A DNA stretch of 64,000 nucleotides from Gammaproteobacteria bacterium (GCA_025357915.1 JANYLH010000007.1:22572-86571), one strand, 5' to 3'; counted from the stretch's first letter, positions 48,937-58,781 are shown. The notes: a model not told the origin generated them from the sequence alone. Numbers and translations are program-made.

Positions 48937-50784
48937 ATGGCGAGTACTGGACCGAGCAGCCAGCGCACTGGCCAGGAAGCGCACAGCACGACGGCGCCCG
49001 CGGCGGGCAGTCGCCGTCCCGTGCTGTACCTCCTATCCAGCGATGACGGACTGCTGATCGAGCTGGGGCCTCTGCTCGGCGATCGCTACCGCACCCGCCC
49101 CATCGATTCCGCCGAGCAACTGGAACCGGCCGGCGACGCGTCCTGGGCCATGCTCATAGACGCCACCACGCGCACTGACGCGCGCGCCCAGGCCGCGCGG
49201 TTCGAACAGCAGCACCCGCTGGTGCCGCTCTTGATCGTCTGCGCCGATGGCACCACCGCTGACTGGGCCAGCGCGCGTTCGCGCGGCATGGTGAGCGCGG
49301 TCATCGAACGCAGCGCGCTGCAGACTCCTGCGTTCGCCGACGCGCTCGCGACCCTGGACCGGCAGTTGTCGGCCGGCGCCACCGACGCAGCAGCGGTGGC
49401 AACGCCCGCGCGGCGCGGCCCGACCATGGTCAAGAGGTTGGTTCTGCTGCTGATCGCAATGACTCTCGTGCTGGCCGGTACACTGACCTGGTACCTGCGC
49501 AGCGGCGGCACCGCCGGCAGCCTGGCCAAGCCCGCGCCGCTCGTCGCCTCGCGCCCGAGCGCACCGGTCCCGATGCCTGCCATGCCGGTGACACCGGTCG
49601 CGGCGCAGGCGATTACACCAGCGCCGCTGGCGGCTACCACGCCCCCGCCCGTGACCGTCACTGCACCGCAACGTCCAGTACTCGAACTGCTGTCTGACGC
49701 ACGCGTGGCATTCCGCGAAGGCAAAGCGCTCCTGCCGCGCGCCAACGAAGCCGCGCGCGGCGACACCGCGCTCGAGCTATACATGGCCGTGCTGGCTCAG
49801 GATCCCCAGAACGAAGAGGCGCGCGATGGACTGCGCCGGCTGTTTTCCATGGCGCGGTCGCGCATCCAGTCCAACCTGGGCTCCGGCAAGCTGGACGAGG
49901 CCAGCCGCCTGGTCGCTGCATTCCGCAACGTGGGCATCGGCCGCGACGAGCTGGCGACGCTCGATTCACAGATCGCCGCGGCGCGGCCACGCTGGCTGGT
50001 CTCGCAGGCGCGCGCGGCCATCGCCAGCGGCGACACCGCTACCGCCAACCAGCTCATGGCGCAGGTGGCCGCGGGCGGCGCCGATCGCGCGGTTCTGGCC
50101 GATCTGCGCCGTGAGCTGGATGCCAGCAGCGCCAGGGCTACGCTTACTGAGCTGGCCTCGCGCGCGCACGCGGCGATCGTCGCCGGCGCACTGCTCGAGC
50201 CCGATCCCGACAACGCCCAGGCACGGGTGCGGGCGATGCAGCAACTGGACCGGAATCATGCGCTGACGCTGGCTGCGCAGCGTGAACTGCAGGCGGCGTT
50301 GCTGGCCAGGGCGCGCAGCGCGACGCGCGCGGGACAATTCGACCTGGCGCAGCAGGTTCTGGGCAGCGCCGCTGACTACGGCAACGGTGCCGAACTGGCC
50401 GGCGCCCGCAAGCAGCTGCAGGACGATATGCAGGCCGCACAGGGGCGTGCGGCGGCGGCAGCAGCAGCAGCCCGGGACGCACAGAAGCAGACCGCCTCGG
50501 CCGGGACGGCCCCGGCGGATTTCATCCGCGCCAGGCCCACGAGTCCAATCGCCGTCACCTTTCCGCAGCAAGCCTTTGAAGCGGGCCAGCACGGCTACGT
50601 GATCGTCGAGTTCATGCTCAGCCCGAAAGGCAAGGCGCTCGAACCGCGCGTGCTCGAGGCCGACCCGGTCAGGATCTTCGACGCCGCGGCCATACAAGCG
50701 GTCCGCGGCGGCCGCTTTGACACCAGTGCGCTCGCCGATCCGGGCAAACCGCAGCGCGCGCGCATACGCATCACTTTCAAGTAG
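48937..50784 (+). CDS. Receiver-like / transmembrane / TPR / TonB-C domain protein
   Basis: 615 residues. An N-terminal cytoplasmic domain (about 27-140) resembles a degenerate response-regulator receiver (VLYLLSSDDG at strand one, then MLIDATTRTD and PLLIVCADG). One membrane helix (168-187) and a Pro-rich linker follow. A helical, TPR-like periplasmic part (about 250-510) ends in an Ala/Gln-rich coil, and residues 535-615 form a TonB C-terminal type domain (FPQQAFEAGQHGYVIVEFMLSPKGK). It would connect a cytoplasmic signal to an outer-membrane partner. GGAG lies upstream of the ATG. The CheA-like, CheY-like and CheX genes follow, so it probably belongs to that system. I know no described protein with this layout. 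Confidence 0.8.
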   Translation: MASTGPSSQRTGQEAHSTTAPAAGSRRPVLYLLSSDDGLLIELGPLLGDRYRTRPIDSAEQLEPAGDASWAMLIDATTRTDARAQAARFEQQHPLVPLLIVCADGTTADWASARSRGMVSAVIERSALQTPAFADALATLDRQLSAGATDAAAVATPARRGPTMVKRLVLLLIAMTLVLAGTLTWYLRSGGTAGSLAKPAPLVASRPSAPVPMPAMPVTPVAAQAITPAPLAATTPPPVTVTAPQRPVLELLSDARVAFREGKALLPRANEAARGDTALELYMAVLAQDPQNEEARDGLRRLFSMARSRIQSNLGSGKLDEASRLVAAFRNVGIGRDELATLDSQIAAARPRWLVSQARAAIASGDTATANQLMAQVAAGGADRAVLADLRRELDASSARATLTELASRAHAAIVAGALLEPDPDNAQARVRAMQQLDRNHALTLAAQRELQAALLARARSATRAGQFDLAQQVLGSAADYGNGAELAGARKQLQDDMQAAQGRAAAAAAAARDAQKQTASAGTAPADFIRARPTSPIAVTFPQQAFEAGQHGYVIVEFMLSPKGKALEPRVLEADPVRIFDAAAIQAVRGGRFDTSALADPGKPQRARIRITFK

Positions 50785-50814
50785 TCGCAAAGGCACCCAC
50801 CCGCGGAGTAGCGC

Positions 50815-52995
50815 ATGGCCCGCTTGTCACTGAATCAACGTGTTCAATGGTTGCCGCTCGCGCTCGCCGCGGTATGCACGGCGGCGCTGGCGCTGCTGCT
50901 GTTCACCGGCGTACGTCTGGCCGCGCGGCTCCAGTCGGCTTCCTCGGCCCTGCAGCTCGCTTCGGGCCTCACGGCCCAACCGCAGCTGCTGCGCTCGGAA
51001 CTGACGCTCATTCAGCGTGGCCTCGAAACCCAGACCTACGTGGGTGATTCGCTGCGTTCGCTGGCGGCCGGCCGGACCACCAGCAACCAGGCTTACGCCC
51101 GCCTGGAGACGGCCATGCGTGCGGCGGGCCTCGCGGCGCGTACCGATGCCGCTTCGCGCTACGCACAGGCCAGGACTCACTGGCAGCCACTCGATGACGG
51201 GCTTGCCCGGCTGGAGAAAACCAGGTCGGCGGGCTTGTACGCCGACTCGGCCGGCGGCTCGACGCTGACCGCTTCCGGCACGGCGCTGAAGCGCGCGGTT
51301 GACGAACTGCTGGCAACCCAGTCGCACAACACCGCTGCGCTGGCCGGAGAGCTGGGCGACCTCGCCGCACTCGTGCGCACCGCAGTGGTCCGCGACGGCC
51401 AGTCGCTCCGCACCCTGCTGCTCGGCGGCGCGGGCCTGGCGAGCCTGCTGCTGGCGACCATGCTGTATTTCGCCTGGCGCGCCGGCCAGGCTGCGCGTGC
51501 GGCCAGCGAGGCCCAGCGGCAGATCGGCAACATCCTCGGCACCGTCCGCGAAGGCCTGTTCCTGATCGCCCGAGACGGGCGCATTGGCGGCGCCCATTCC
51601 GACTCACTGGTGGCCTTGCTGCGCGCGCCGGCGCCGGCCGGCCAGACCTTTGAGGAACTGCTGCGCCCGCTGGTGGACGAGAAGACGCTGCTGGGCGCAG
51701 GCAAGTTCCTCGGTTTGCTGTGGAAGGACAAGGTCAACGAAGAACTGATCGAGTCGGTCAACCCGCTGAGCCAGATCGAGGTGAATTTCCAGCGTGCACA
51801 GGGGCCGGCGGAGCAGCGCTACCTGTCATTCTCGTTCCGGCGCGCGCGTGGCGCGGGGGCTGGCACCGACTTCGTGCTCGGCGTGGTCGCCGACGTCACC
51901 GATCGGGTATTGCTGCAACGCGAGCTCGAGCAGCTGCGCGCCAGCAATGATTCGCAATCATCGCTGCTGCTGCAGCTGCTGCAGACCGAGCCAGTCCAGC
52001 TGCAGTCATTCCTCAACAACGTCGAGGTGGGCGTGCGACGCTGCAACGCGCTGTTGCGCAGCCCCGGAATTGGCGCTGCGGAGCTGCAGCAGAAGATCCA
52101 GGGCGTGTTCCGCGAGATGCACTCCCTCAAGGGCGAGGCCGCCGCGCTCGGCATGGATTCCTTCGTGGAGCGCACCCATGCGGTCGAGGAGCTGCTGGCT
52201 GCGTTGCGTGAGCAAGCCGGGCTCGCCGGCGATGATTTTGTCGGGGTGGTCGTCAAGCTCGACGATCTGTTGAGCCACCAGCAGCTGCTCGCCGCAATGC
52301 AGGAGCGCGTCGACCAGGCGCGCAACGCCGCAGTGTCGGCCAGCGACATCCCGCCGGACAAACACGGCGACACGGCGGTCATCTCGACACGCGCGGCGCC
52401 TGCGCCCCGGCCCGCCGGGCTCGAACAGATCCTGCAGCGCCTGGCCCGGGAAGTCAGCGCGCCCGGAGCGCGCGAGGTCCGCCTCGCCTGCGAGGGCCTG
52501 GAGCGCGTGCCCGCTGAATATGCGGGCGTGGTGCGCGACATTTCGATCCAGATGGTGCGCAACGCGATCGTGCACGGCATCGAGGCGCGCGATGAGCGCG
52601 CCGCGGCGGGCAAACCGCCCGTGGGCACCATCCGCATCCGCTTCAGCGAAGCCAGTCCGCAGGAATATTCACTGCTGGTCGAGGATGACGGCCAGGGGCT
52701 CGATCCGGCGCGGATCCGCGACCACGCGCTCGAGCGCGGCCTGCTCGATGTCGAACAGGCCGCGGCGCTCAACCAGACCGGCGCCTACCGCATGATCTTC
52801 CAGCCCGGTTTCTCCACGGCCAGCGAAGTCACCGAGCACGCTGGCCGCGGCGTCGGGCTCGATGTGGTCAATACCACCGTGCGCGAATGCGGCGGCCGCA
52901 TCGGCATCTCGACCCAGCCCGGCAAGTACACGCGCTTCAAGATGATGCTGCCACGGCACGACGCCACCGATCCCGCCCAGTCTTCCGCCGCCTAG
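50815..52995 (+). CDS. CheA-like membrane histidine kinase (HPt + HATPase, no CheW domain)
   Basis: 726 residues. Membrane helices at about 13-35 and 200-221 flank an extracytoplasmic helical sensor. A PAS-like segment (about 235-365) and a short coiled region lead to an HPt domain with phosphorylatable H436 in MHSLKGEAAALG. The kinase domain has an N-box with N583 and H587 (VRNAIVHGIE), then VEDDGQGLD and GRGVGLDVV. These are the CheA-type signatures. There is no P2 and no C-terminal CheW-like domain, so it cannot join a chemoreceptor array in the usual manner. It would phosphorylate the CheY-like protein encoded 12 bases downstream. Confidence 0.88.
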   Translation: MARLSLNQRVQWLPLALAAVCTAALALLLFTGVRLAARLQSASSALQLASGLTAQPQLLRSELTLIQRGLETQTYVGDSLRSLAAGRTTSNQAYARLETAMRAAGLAARTDAASRYAQARTHWQPLDDGLARLEKTRSAGLYADSAGGSTLTASGTALKRAVDELLATQSHNTAALAGELGDLAALVRTAVVRDGQSLRTLLLGGAGLASLLLATMLYFAWRAGQAARAASEAQRQIGNILGTVREGLFLIARDGRIGGAHSDSLVALLRAPAPAGQTFEELLRPLVDEKTLLGAGKFLGLLWKDKVNEELIESVNPLSQIEVNFQRAQGPAEQRYLSFSFRRARGAGAGTDFVLGVVADVTDRVLLQRELEQLRASNDSQSSLLLQLLQTEPVQLQSFLNNVEVGVRRCNALLRSPGIGAAELQQKIQGVFREMHSLKGEAAALGMDSFVERTHAVEELLAALREQAGLAGDDFVGVVVKLDDLLSHQQLLAAMQERVDQARNAAVSASDIPPDKHGDTAVISTRAAPAPRPAGLEQILQRLAREVSAPGAREVRLACEGLERVPAEYAGVVRDISIQMVRNAIVHGIEARDERAAAGKPPVGTIRIRFSEASPQEYSLLVEDDGQGLDPARIRDHALERGLLDVEQAAALNQTGAYRMIFQPGFSTASEVTEHAGRGVGLDVVNTTVRECGGRIGISTQPGKYTRFKMMLPRHDATDPAQSSAA

Positions 52996-53007
52996 CCGGG
53001 GGCCGCC

Positions 53008-53385
53008 ATGGACGCGCCACACCATCGCCTGCTCGTGGTCGACGATTCGAACGTGATCCGCAAGCGCATCGAACGCGCCAATGAGTTGCCGGAGATCGAG
53101 TTTGTCGGCGCGGCCCGCAACGGCCGCGAGGCCCTCGAGATGCACGCGCAGTTGCGGCCCACGCTGGTGACCATGGACCTGACCATGCCGGAGATGGATG
53201 GCGCCGAATGCGTGGCAATACTCGTGCAACGCGATCCACAGATCCGCATACTGGTGATCTCGGCGCTGGCGGACAAGCTGACGGCGATCGATGCTCTGGA
53301 GAAGGGCGCCAGCGGGTTTCTATGCAAACCCTTCACGGATCGCCAGCTCAATGAAGCGCTGCGCAAGCTCATCAGCGCGCAATGA
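53008..53385 (+). CDS. CheY-like response regulator (stand-alone receiver)
   Basis: 125 residues, a receiver domain only. Acidic pocket D12/D13, phosphoacceptor D57 in TMDLTMPEMDG, S85 in the Thr/Ser position and K107 in LCKPF. Strand one reads HRLLVVDDSNVIRKRIE. With no output domain it must act by protein contact. The kinase upstream is its likely donor. The next gene, a CheX-like phosphatase, overlaps its stop by four bases (ATGA) and probably resets it. Confidence 0.94.
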   Translation: MDAPHHRLLVVDDSNVIRKRIERANELPEIEFVGAARNGREALEMHAQLRPTLVTMDLTMPEMDGAECVAILVQRDPQIRILVISALADKLTAIDALEKGASGFLCKPFTDRQLNEALRKLISAQ

Positions 53386-53855
53386 TTGCGGGCAACGGGA
53401 CAGCGATGACCTTGGAGTCTGAAGTCGGGGTATTTGTCGCCGGAGTGCTGCACTATTTTGCCAGCTCCGTGCAACAGGCCGCACGTTGCGGCACGCCGCA
53501 CCTGGCGCTGAGCGAGCGCCCGGAGATCGCCGATTACACCGGCATCATCCGCATCAGCGGGAAACGCACCGGGCTGGTCGCCTTCACGGCGCCCAAGAGC
53601 ATGCTCAGCGTGATGCTGATGCGCATGCAGGAAACCGACATGAGCCACGAAAACCTGTGCGACCTGGTCGGCGAGATCGCCAACACGCTGTCGGGCAATG
53701 CGCGCCGCGATTTCGGCCACCAGTTCCAGATTTCAGTGCCGGAGGTGGTTGCCGGGCGCGGCGGCACCCTCGAGTATCCCGCGCAGGGCCGGCCGATCGT
53801 CATTCCCATCGAGTGGCGCAACTATCACGCCCGGCTGATCGTCTGCCTGCAGTAA
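53382..53855 (+). CDS. CheX-type phosphatase
   Basis: 157 residues. The segment LVGEIANTLSGNARRDFG carries E98 and N101, the E-x2-N pair used by CheX/CheC phosphatases to dephosphorylate CheY-P. The rest forms the CheX sheet (TGIIRISGKRTGLVAF). The ATG at 53382 overlaps the regulator stop; an ATG at 53406 is the alternative and may match homologues better. Its presence gives this system a fast reset step, unusual outside chemotaxis. Only 16 bases separate it from the convergent DUF934 gene. Confidence 0.88.
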   Translation: MIAGNGTAMTLESEVGVFVAGVLHYFASSVQQAARCGTPHLALSERPEIADYTGIIRISGKRTGLVAFTAPKSMLSVMLMRMQETDMSHENLCDLVGEIANTLSGNARRDFGHQFQISVPEVVAGRGGTLEYPAQGRPIVIPIEWRNYHARLIVCLQ

Positions 53856-53871
53856 GCGCGCAGGCCGCGCC

Positions 53872-54345
53872 TCAGGGCCGCTGCCGCGGGCGCACCAGCG
53901 TGCCGGCAGCCTTCTGGTAGGCGACACTGTAGCGCTCCAGATGCGCGAGCGCGGCCTGTGGATCTTCCCGGGAATCGAAATCGAAGGCATCGAAACCGCA
54001 GCGCGCCAGCAGAAACAGGTGATCACGACGGATCGCGCCGGCGGCGCGCAACTCGCCCTGGTAGCCATGGCGCTGGCGCAGCAGCTGACCCTGGGTATAG
54101 CCGCGACCGTCGCCGCTGGCCTCGAAGTGGATGACCACCAGCGCCAGGCGGTCGATATGCGGAGCCAGCAGCGCCACGTCGTCGGTCGGACCCAGGCACA
54201 CGCCCAGCTCGCCCCCGACCGGCGTCGCCGCCCCGACCGCCGCCGTCAGTCCGGCAAGCGTGTGCACCTGCGGGCCGCCGCCGGCCTCCTCCGGGTAACG
54301 CCAGCGATCGGCGCGCACTTCACGCTGCGACAGTATCTGCCGCAT
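53872..54345 (-). CDS. DUF934 protein, partner of the sulfite reductase
   Basis: 157 residues from the ATG at 54345. Proteins of this family nearly always follow the hemoprotein gene of nitrite/sulfite reductase in proteobacteria. Segments VCLGPTDDVALLAPHIDRLALVVIHFEASGDGRGYTQGQLLRQRHGYQ (in parts) and FDAFDFDS fit the family. It may be a small subunit or electron-transfer factor; the activity is not established from sequence. It overlaps the end of the reductase gene by 26 bases, so the two are certainly cotranslated. Confidence 0.88.
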   Translation of the reverse strand: MRQILSQREVRADRWRYPEEAGGGPQVHTLAGLTAAVGAATPVGGELGVCLGPTDDVALLAPHIDRLALVVIHFEASGDGRGYTQGQLLRQRHGYQGELRAAGAIRRDHLFLLARCGFDAFDFDSREDPQAALAHLERYSVAYQKAAGTLVRPRQRP

Positions 54346-55987
54346 ACGCGCGCTCCTTGAACGGTGCGATGCCGAGCCGGCGCACCGCCTGCAGGAAAGT
54401 CTCCGCCTCGCTCTCGCGCCGCTCCAGGTAGAGCTCGACGATACGCGCCAGCGTCGCGGCGACCTCGTGCCGGGCAACCGCGGGGCCGATGACCTCGCCG
54501 AGCGAAACCTCGCCGGTGGCCGAGCCGCCGAGCGTGATCTGGTACCACTCCTCGCCGCGCTTGTCGACGCCGAGGATGCCGATGTGGCCGACGTGGTGAT
54601 GTCCGCAGGCGTTCATGCACCCGGACATCTTCACCTGGATCTCGCCCAGGTCGTAGAGGTAGTCGAGATCATCGAAGCGCTCGTGTATCTGTTTGGCGAT
54701 GCCGATCGAGCCCGCGTTGGCGAGGCTGCAGAAATCGAGCCCCGGACAGCAGATCATGTCGGTCAGGGTGCCAATGTTCGGCGTCGCAAGCCCCAGCGGC
54801 GCGAGCGCGGCGTGCAACTCGCGCAGCGCGTGCTGCGGCACGTCGGCGAGCAGCAGGTTCTGGTCGTGCGTCACGCGCACCTCGCCAAAACTGTAGTGGT
54901 CGGCGAGGCCGGCCAGCGCCTCCATCTGCGCGGCGCTCATGTCGCCGGGCGCTTCGCCGTGCTTCTTGAGCGATACGAACACGACGCGATACCCGCTGAC
55001 CTTGTGGGCGCGGGTGTTGTGGCGGTACCAGGCGACGAACGGCGCGCCGGCGCCCGCGGTGGGGTCATGATCGGCGAGCTGCTGGTACGCGGGCGGCGCA
55101 AAACTGGCGCGCAGCCGCGCCATGGCGGCGTCCGCCACTTGCGGTGCGACCGCACGGTTCGCCAGGTACTCGGCGTCGACCTGGCGGGTGAATTCGTCGA
55201 CCCCGAGCGACTTGACCAGCACCTTGATGCGCGCCCGGTGGATGTTATCGCGGCGGCCGTAGCGATTGTAGACGCGCAGTATCGCCTCGAGGTAGGCCAG
55301 CAATTCCCCCTGCGGGAGCCACTCGCGGATGACCTTGCCGATGACCGGCATGCGGCCCAGGCCACCGCCGGCGAGCACTTCGAAGCCCACCGTACCGTCG
55401 GGCCCGCGCACCAGGTGCAGGCCCACGTCGTGCACCGCAGAGGCCGCGCGGTCGGCGCTCGCACCCGTGACCGCGATCTTGAACTTGCGCGGCAGGTAGT
55501 TGAACTCCGGATGCAGGGTCGACCACTGGCGGATCAGCTCACACCAGGGGCGCGGATCCTCGAGCTCGTCAGCCGCGACGCCGGCCAGGTGGTCGCTGGT
55601 GACGTTGCGGATGCAATTGCCGCTGGTCTGGATCGCGTGCATCTCGACCGTGGCCAGCTCGGCGAGAATGTCCGGCACCTGTTCGAGTTTCGGCCAGTTG
55701 AACTGGATATTCTGGCGCGTGCTGAAATGACCGAAGCCGCGGTCATAATGCGTCGCGATGTGCGCCAGCATGCGCAGCTGCCGGGTATTGAGCAGCCCGT
55801 AGGGAATCGCCACCCGCAGCATGGGCGCGTGGGTCTGGATGTACAGGCCATTGCGCAGCCGCAGCGGGCGGAACTCCTCCTCGCTGAGCTCGCCGGCCAG
55901 AAAACGCCGGGTCTGGTCGCGGAACTCCGCCACCCGCTCGTTCACGAAGGTGCGGTCGATTTCGTCGTATTGGTACACGGCCGCCAC
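54320..55987 (-). CDS. cysI: Nitrite/sulfite reductase, siroheme Fe-S hemoprotein (CysI-like)
   Basis: 555 residues. Reduces sulfite to sulfide with six electrons using siroheme and a 4Fe-4S cluster. Cysteines in ICCPGLDFC and SGCMNACG hold the cluster and siroheme. The siroheme-binding basic residues lie in TRQNIQFNW and in NCIRNVTSDH. The GTG at 55987 opens the frame; homologues typically begin MYxYDxxD, which would fit the GTG at 55978 equally well. Its cofactor would come from CysG and its product feed cysteine synthase, both encoded near 44-46 kb. An associated flavoprotein (CysJ) is absent, so reduction probably relies on ferredoxin. Confidence 0.94.
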   Translation of the reverse strand: MAAVYQYDEIDRTFVNERVAEFRDQTRRFLAGELSEEEFRPLRLRNGLYIQTHAPMLRVAIPYGLLNTRQLRMLAHIATHYDRGFGHFSTRQNIQFNWPKLEQVPDILAELATVEMHAIQTSGNCIRNVTSDHLAGVAADELEDPRPWCELIRQWSTLHPEFNYLPRKFKIAVTGASADRAASAVHDVGLHLVRGPDGTVGFEVLAGGGLGRMPVIGKVIREWLPQGELLAYLEAILRVYNRYGRRDNIHRARIKVLVKSLGVDEFTRQVDAEYLANRAVAPQVADAAMARLRASFAPPAYQQLADHDPTAGAGAPFVAWYRHNTRAHKVSGYRVVFVSLKKHGEAPGDMSAAQMEALAGLADHYSFGEVRVTHDQNLLLADVPQHALRELHAALAPLGLATPNIGTLTDMICCPGLDFCSLANAGSIGIAKQIHERFDDLDYLYDLGEIQVKMSGCMNACGHHHVGHIGILGVDKRGEEWYQITLGGSATGEVSLGEVIGPAVARHEVAATLARIVELYLERRESEAETFLQAVRRLGIAPFKERAYAADTVAA

Positions 55988-56051
55988 TGTACAGGGGGCA
56001 CGCGCATGGGCGCAGCCGGAAGCCGGTTATCTCGAACGACCGTCCCGGTTA

Positions 56052-58781
56052 TCAGCCCAGGGTCTGGAGCCCGGCGCCAATGCCGCCGACACTGGCCAGG
56101 AGCGCTTCGAGCAGGGCTGGATCGCTGCGTCCGCCGGCCCGCCAGCGCCGCAACAGGTCGACCTGCATCAGGTTCATCGGATCGACGTAGGGGTTGCGCA
56201 GCGCGATGCTGCGCTGGAGCGTACGGTCGGCGTCCAGGAGCCCAACGCTTCCCTTGATCTGCGCCACCCGGGCGCAGGTGAGTGTGAACTCGGCGCGGAT
56301 CGCCGCAGCGACGGGCGCCAGCGCCAGCGGCGCGAGCGCGTCGTAACAGGCGCTGATCTCCATGTCAGCGCGCGCCAGCATCGCCTCGATGTCGTCGATA
56401 AGACTGCGGAAGAACGGCCAGCCGGCATAGGCGCGGCGCAGCACGTCGCCGCCGCGCGCGGCGCGCACCGAATCCAGGCCGGAACCGGCGCCGTACCAGC
56501 CCGGCAGCATGTGGCGCGACTGCGACCAGGCGTAGACCCAGGCCGCAGCCGGCACCGCATCAACGTTCTCCGCCTGCGGTGGCGACAGTCGCTGCGCAGC
56601 GCCGATGCGCATGCGCTCGATCACATCGATCGGCGTCACGGCGCGGAAGTACTCGAAGAAGCCGGCGCCTTCGACCAGCTGTCGCCACGCCGTGCGGCTC
56701 GCAGCCGCGACCTGCGCCGCGGCCTCGGCGAACGCCGCACTCTCCTGCACCGCGACCCCGCGGCGCGTCGCCAGTGTCGCCAGCGCGAGGGTATTGAAGG
56801 CGCGCTCGAGCGTCCGCATGGCATTGGCGCGCAGCCCGAAATTCTGCGCGACGCTCTCGCCCTGCTCGGTGAAGCGCAGCACGCCGCTGACCGATTCGGC
56901 CGGCGCGGCGCGCAACAGTTCGTCGATGCGGCCGCCACCGCGCGGAATGCTGCCACCGCGGCTGTAGAAGATGACATGACGCTCGTCGGCACGATCAAGC
57001 GCGGCAGTCAGCGTGCGCTGCGCCTGGTAGGCGGCGAGCCGCGAGGCGACGATGCCGCTTTCGCGGTTGCTCTCGGAATAGCCGATCAGCACCGTCTGCA
57101 GGCGCCCGCGCGCGGCCAGGTGGCGCTGGTAGACCTGGTCGGCCAGCAGCTGGCGCATCACCTCACCGCACCCGTCGAGCGTGACTACCGAATCGAACTG
57201 CGGCGCCACGTCGATTGCCGCGGTGCCGGTGCGGCGGTCGCGCGCCCGCGCCCAGTGTGCCAGTACCAGCGGCGCCAGCACGTCCGCGGCCGTGGCCGCG
57301 GCGCTGACGATGTACAGGCCGACCGCGTCCGGGCCGTAACGGTGGCGGGCCTGCATGATCGCCTCGAACACGGCCAGCGTGCGCCTGCCCAGCGCGTCGA
57401 AGGGCTGCGTCGGGCCGGCATCGCGGGCCAGTACGTCGACCAGCCGCGCGTGCTGTTCGGCCGCGTCCCGCTCGCGCCACTGCGGGTCATCGAGCCCCTG
57501 CGCGATCACGGTGTGGTGCACGCCGGCGTGCTGGCGCAGGTCGAGAGTCGCCAGGTGGAACCCGAAGGTGTCGATGCGATACAGCAGCCGGCGCACCAGG
57601 AAGTAGCCGGCGTGCGCGCCACGATTGGCGCGCAGGCTCTCGGCAATCAGCGCGACATCGCCGCGAAACTGCGCCGGCCGCTCGTAGCCGTTCGGGCGGC
57701 CCTCGAAGGTGTTGCGGAGCCGTTCGGCGATCTGGCCGAAAAACACCCGGTAAGGCATCGCATCGTGCCGCGCGGGCGTAAGGCCCGGCGCCCCGGGCAG
57801 GAACGTGCGGTAGTCCGCGATCCGCCGCGTCACCGCCGCGCTCACCCCGATTCGTCCGGCGCTCTGCGAGAGCTGTTGCGCCAGCGCCTGGCATTCGTCG
57901 AAATAGTTGTTGATGATCACCTGCTGCTGCCGCGCCAGCGTTTCGCGGATGCTCTTGGCGTGCACGTCGGCGGCGCCGTCCATGTCGCCGCCCACCCAGG
58001 TGCCGAAGCGCACCAGCAGCGGCAGTTCCAGCGTCTCGGCGTCGGCACCGTAAAGGTGCGCCAGCGCGGCGGCAAGCTCCTCGTAGAACACCGGCACGAT
58101 GCGGTACAGCACTTCAGCGAGATAGAACACCGCGTGCTCACGCTCGTCGGCCACGGTCAGCCGCTCGCGCGGGTGCTCGGCGGTCTGCCAGTCGAGGGTC
58201 ACATCGGCGCGGATGCGCTCCAGCAACGTGAGTTTCTCCTGCGGCGCCAGCAGCGGATTGCTGCGCTCGAGCAGCAGGTCGGCAATGTGCTGCTGGCGGC
58301 GGAGCCCGGTGCGCCGCGCGGATTCGGTCGGGTGCGCCACCAACACCGGTTCGATGCGCAGCTGCCGCAGCAGCTGCAGGACCTCGTTGAGCCCGAGGCC
58401 CTGCGCCTTGAGTTCTGCCAGCGTGTCGACCACGCCACGCGGCTGCGGCCGTTCGCTGTCGGCCAGGAAGTATTCACGGCGGCGGCGGATGCGGTGGACT
58501 TTCTCGGCGACGTTGGCCAGCTGGAAATAGGCGGCGAAGGCACGCACCAGGTCGCGGGCGAGCTGCGGCCGCCGTCCCTCGACCCGACTGGACAGCTCGG
58601 CCGCCGCCCCGGCCACCCCCGCGCGACGGCGGATGGCGGTCTGCCGATCACCTTCGGCAAGATCGTAGAGCTCATCGCCCCCCTGCTCGCGCAACACGCT
58701 GCCCACGATCTCGCCCAGCGCGTGGATATCCTCGCGCAGTGGCCGGTGGTGGGGCGGAAAATGGCTGTCGTCGCGGTTCAT
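56052..58781 (-). CDS. ppc: Phosphoenolpyruvate carboxylase
   Basis: 909 residues. Makes oxaloacetate from PEP and bicarbonate, refilling the TCA cycle. The catalytic H150 lies in VLVAHPTESARRTGL. The loop VLIGYSESNRESG and the PEP-binding FYSRGGSIPRGGGRIDELL are clear. TEQGESVAQNFGL follows as in the family. The C-terminal tetrapeptide, usually QNTG, is here QTLG, and several positions near it diverge. This is an unusual change because that tail lines the active site. Alone on its strand between cysI and a KefB-like gene. Confidence 0.95.
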   Translation of the reverse strand: MNRDDSHFPPHHRPLREDIHALGEIVGSVLREQGGDELYDLAEGDRQTAIRRRAGVAGAAAELSSRVEGRRPQLARDLVRAFAAYFQLANVAEKVHRIRRRREYFLADSERPQPRGVVDTLAELKAQGLGLNEVLQLLRQLRIEPVLVAHPTESARRTGLRRQQHIADLLLERSNPLLAPQEKLTLLERIRADVTLDWQTAEHPRERLTVADEREHAVFYLAEVLYRIVPVFYEELAAALAHLYGADAETLELPLLVRFGTWVGGDMDGAADVHAKSIRETLARQQQVIINNYFDECQALAQQLSQSAGRIGVSAAVTRRIADYRTFLPGAPGLTPARHDAMPYRVFFGQIAERLRNTFEGRPNGYERPAQFRGDVALIAESLRANRGAHAGYFLVRRLLYRIDTFGFHLATLDLRQHAGVHHTVIAQGLDDPQWRERDAAEQHARLVDVLARDAGPTQPFDALGRRTLAVFEAIMQARHRYGPDAVGLYIVSAAATAADVLAPLVLAHWARARDRRTGTAAIDVAPQFDSVVTLDGCGEVMRQLLADQVYQRHLAARGRLQTVLIGYSESNRESGIVASRLAAYQAQRTLTAALDRADERHVIFYSRGGSIPRGGGRIDELLRAAPAESVSGVLRFTEQGESVAQNFGLRANAMRTLERAFNTLALATLATRRGVAVQESAAFAEAAAQVAAASRTAWRQLVEGAGFFEYFRAVTPIDVIERMRIGAAQRLSPPQAENVDAVPAAAWVYAWSQSRHMLPGWYGAGSGLDSVRAARGGDVLRRAYAGWPFFRSLIDDIEAMLARADMEISACYDALAPLALAPVAAAIRAEFTLTCARVAQIKGSVGLLDADRTLQRSIALRNPYVDPMNLMQVDLLRRWRAGGRSDPALLEALLASVGGIGAGLQTLG

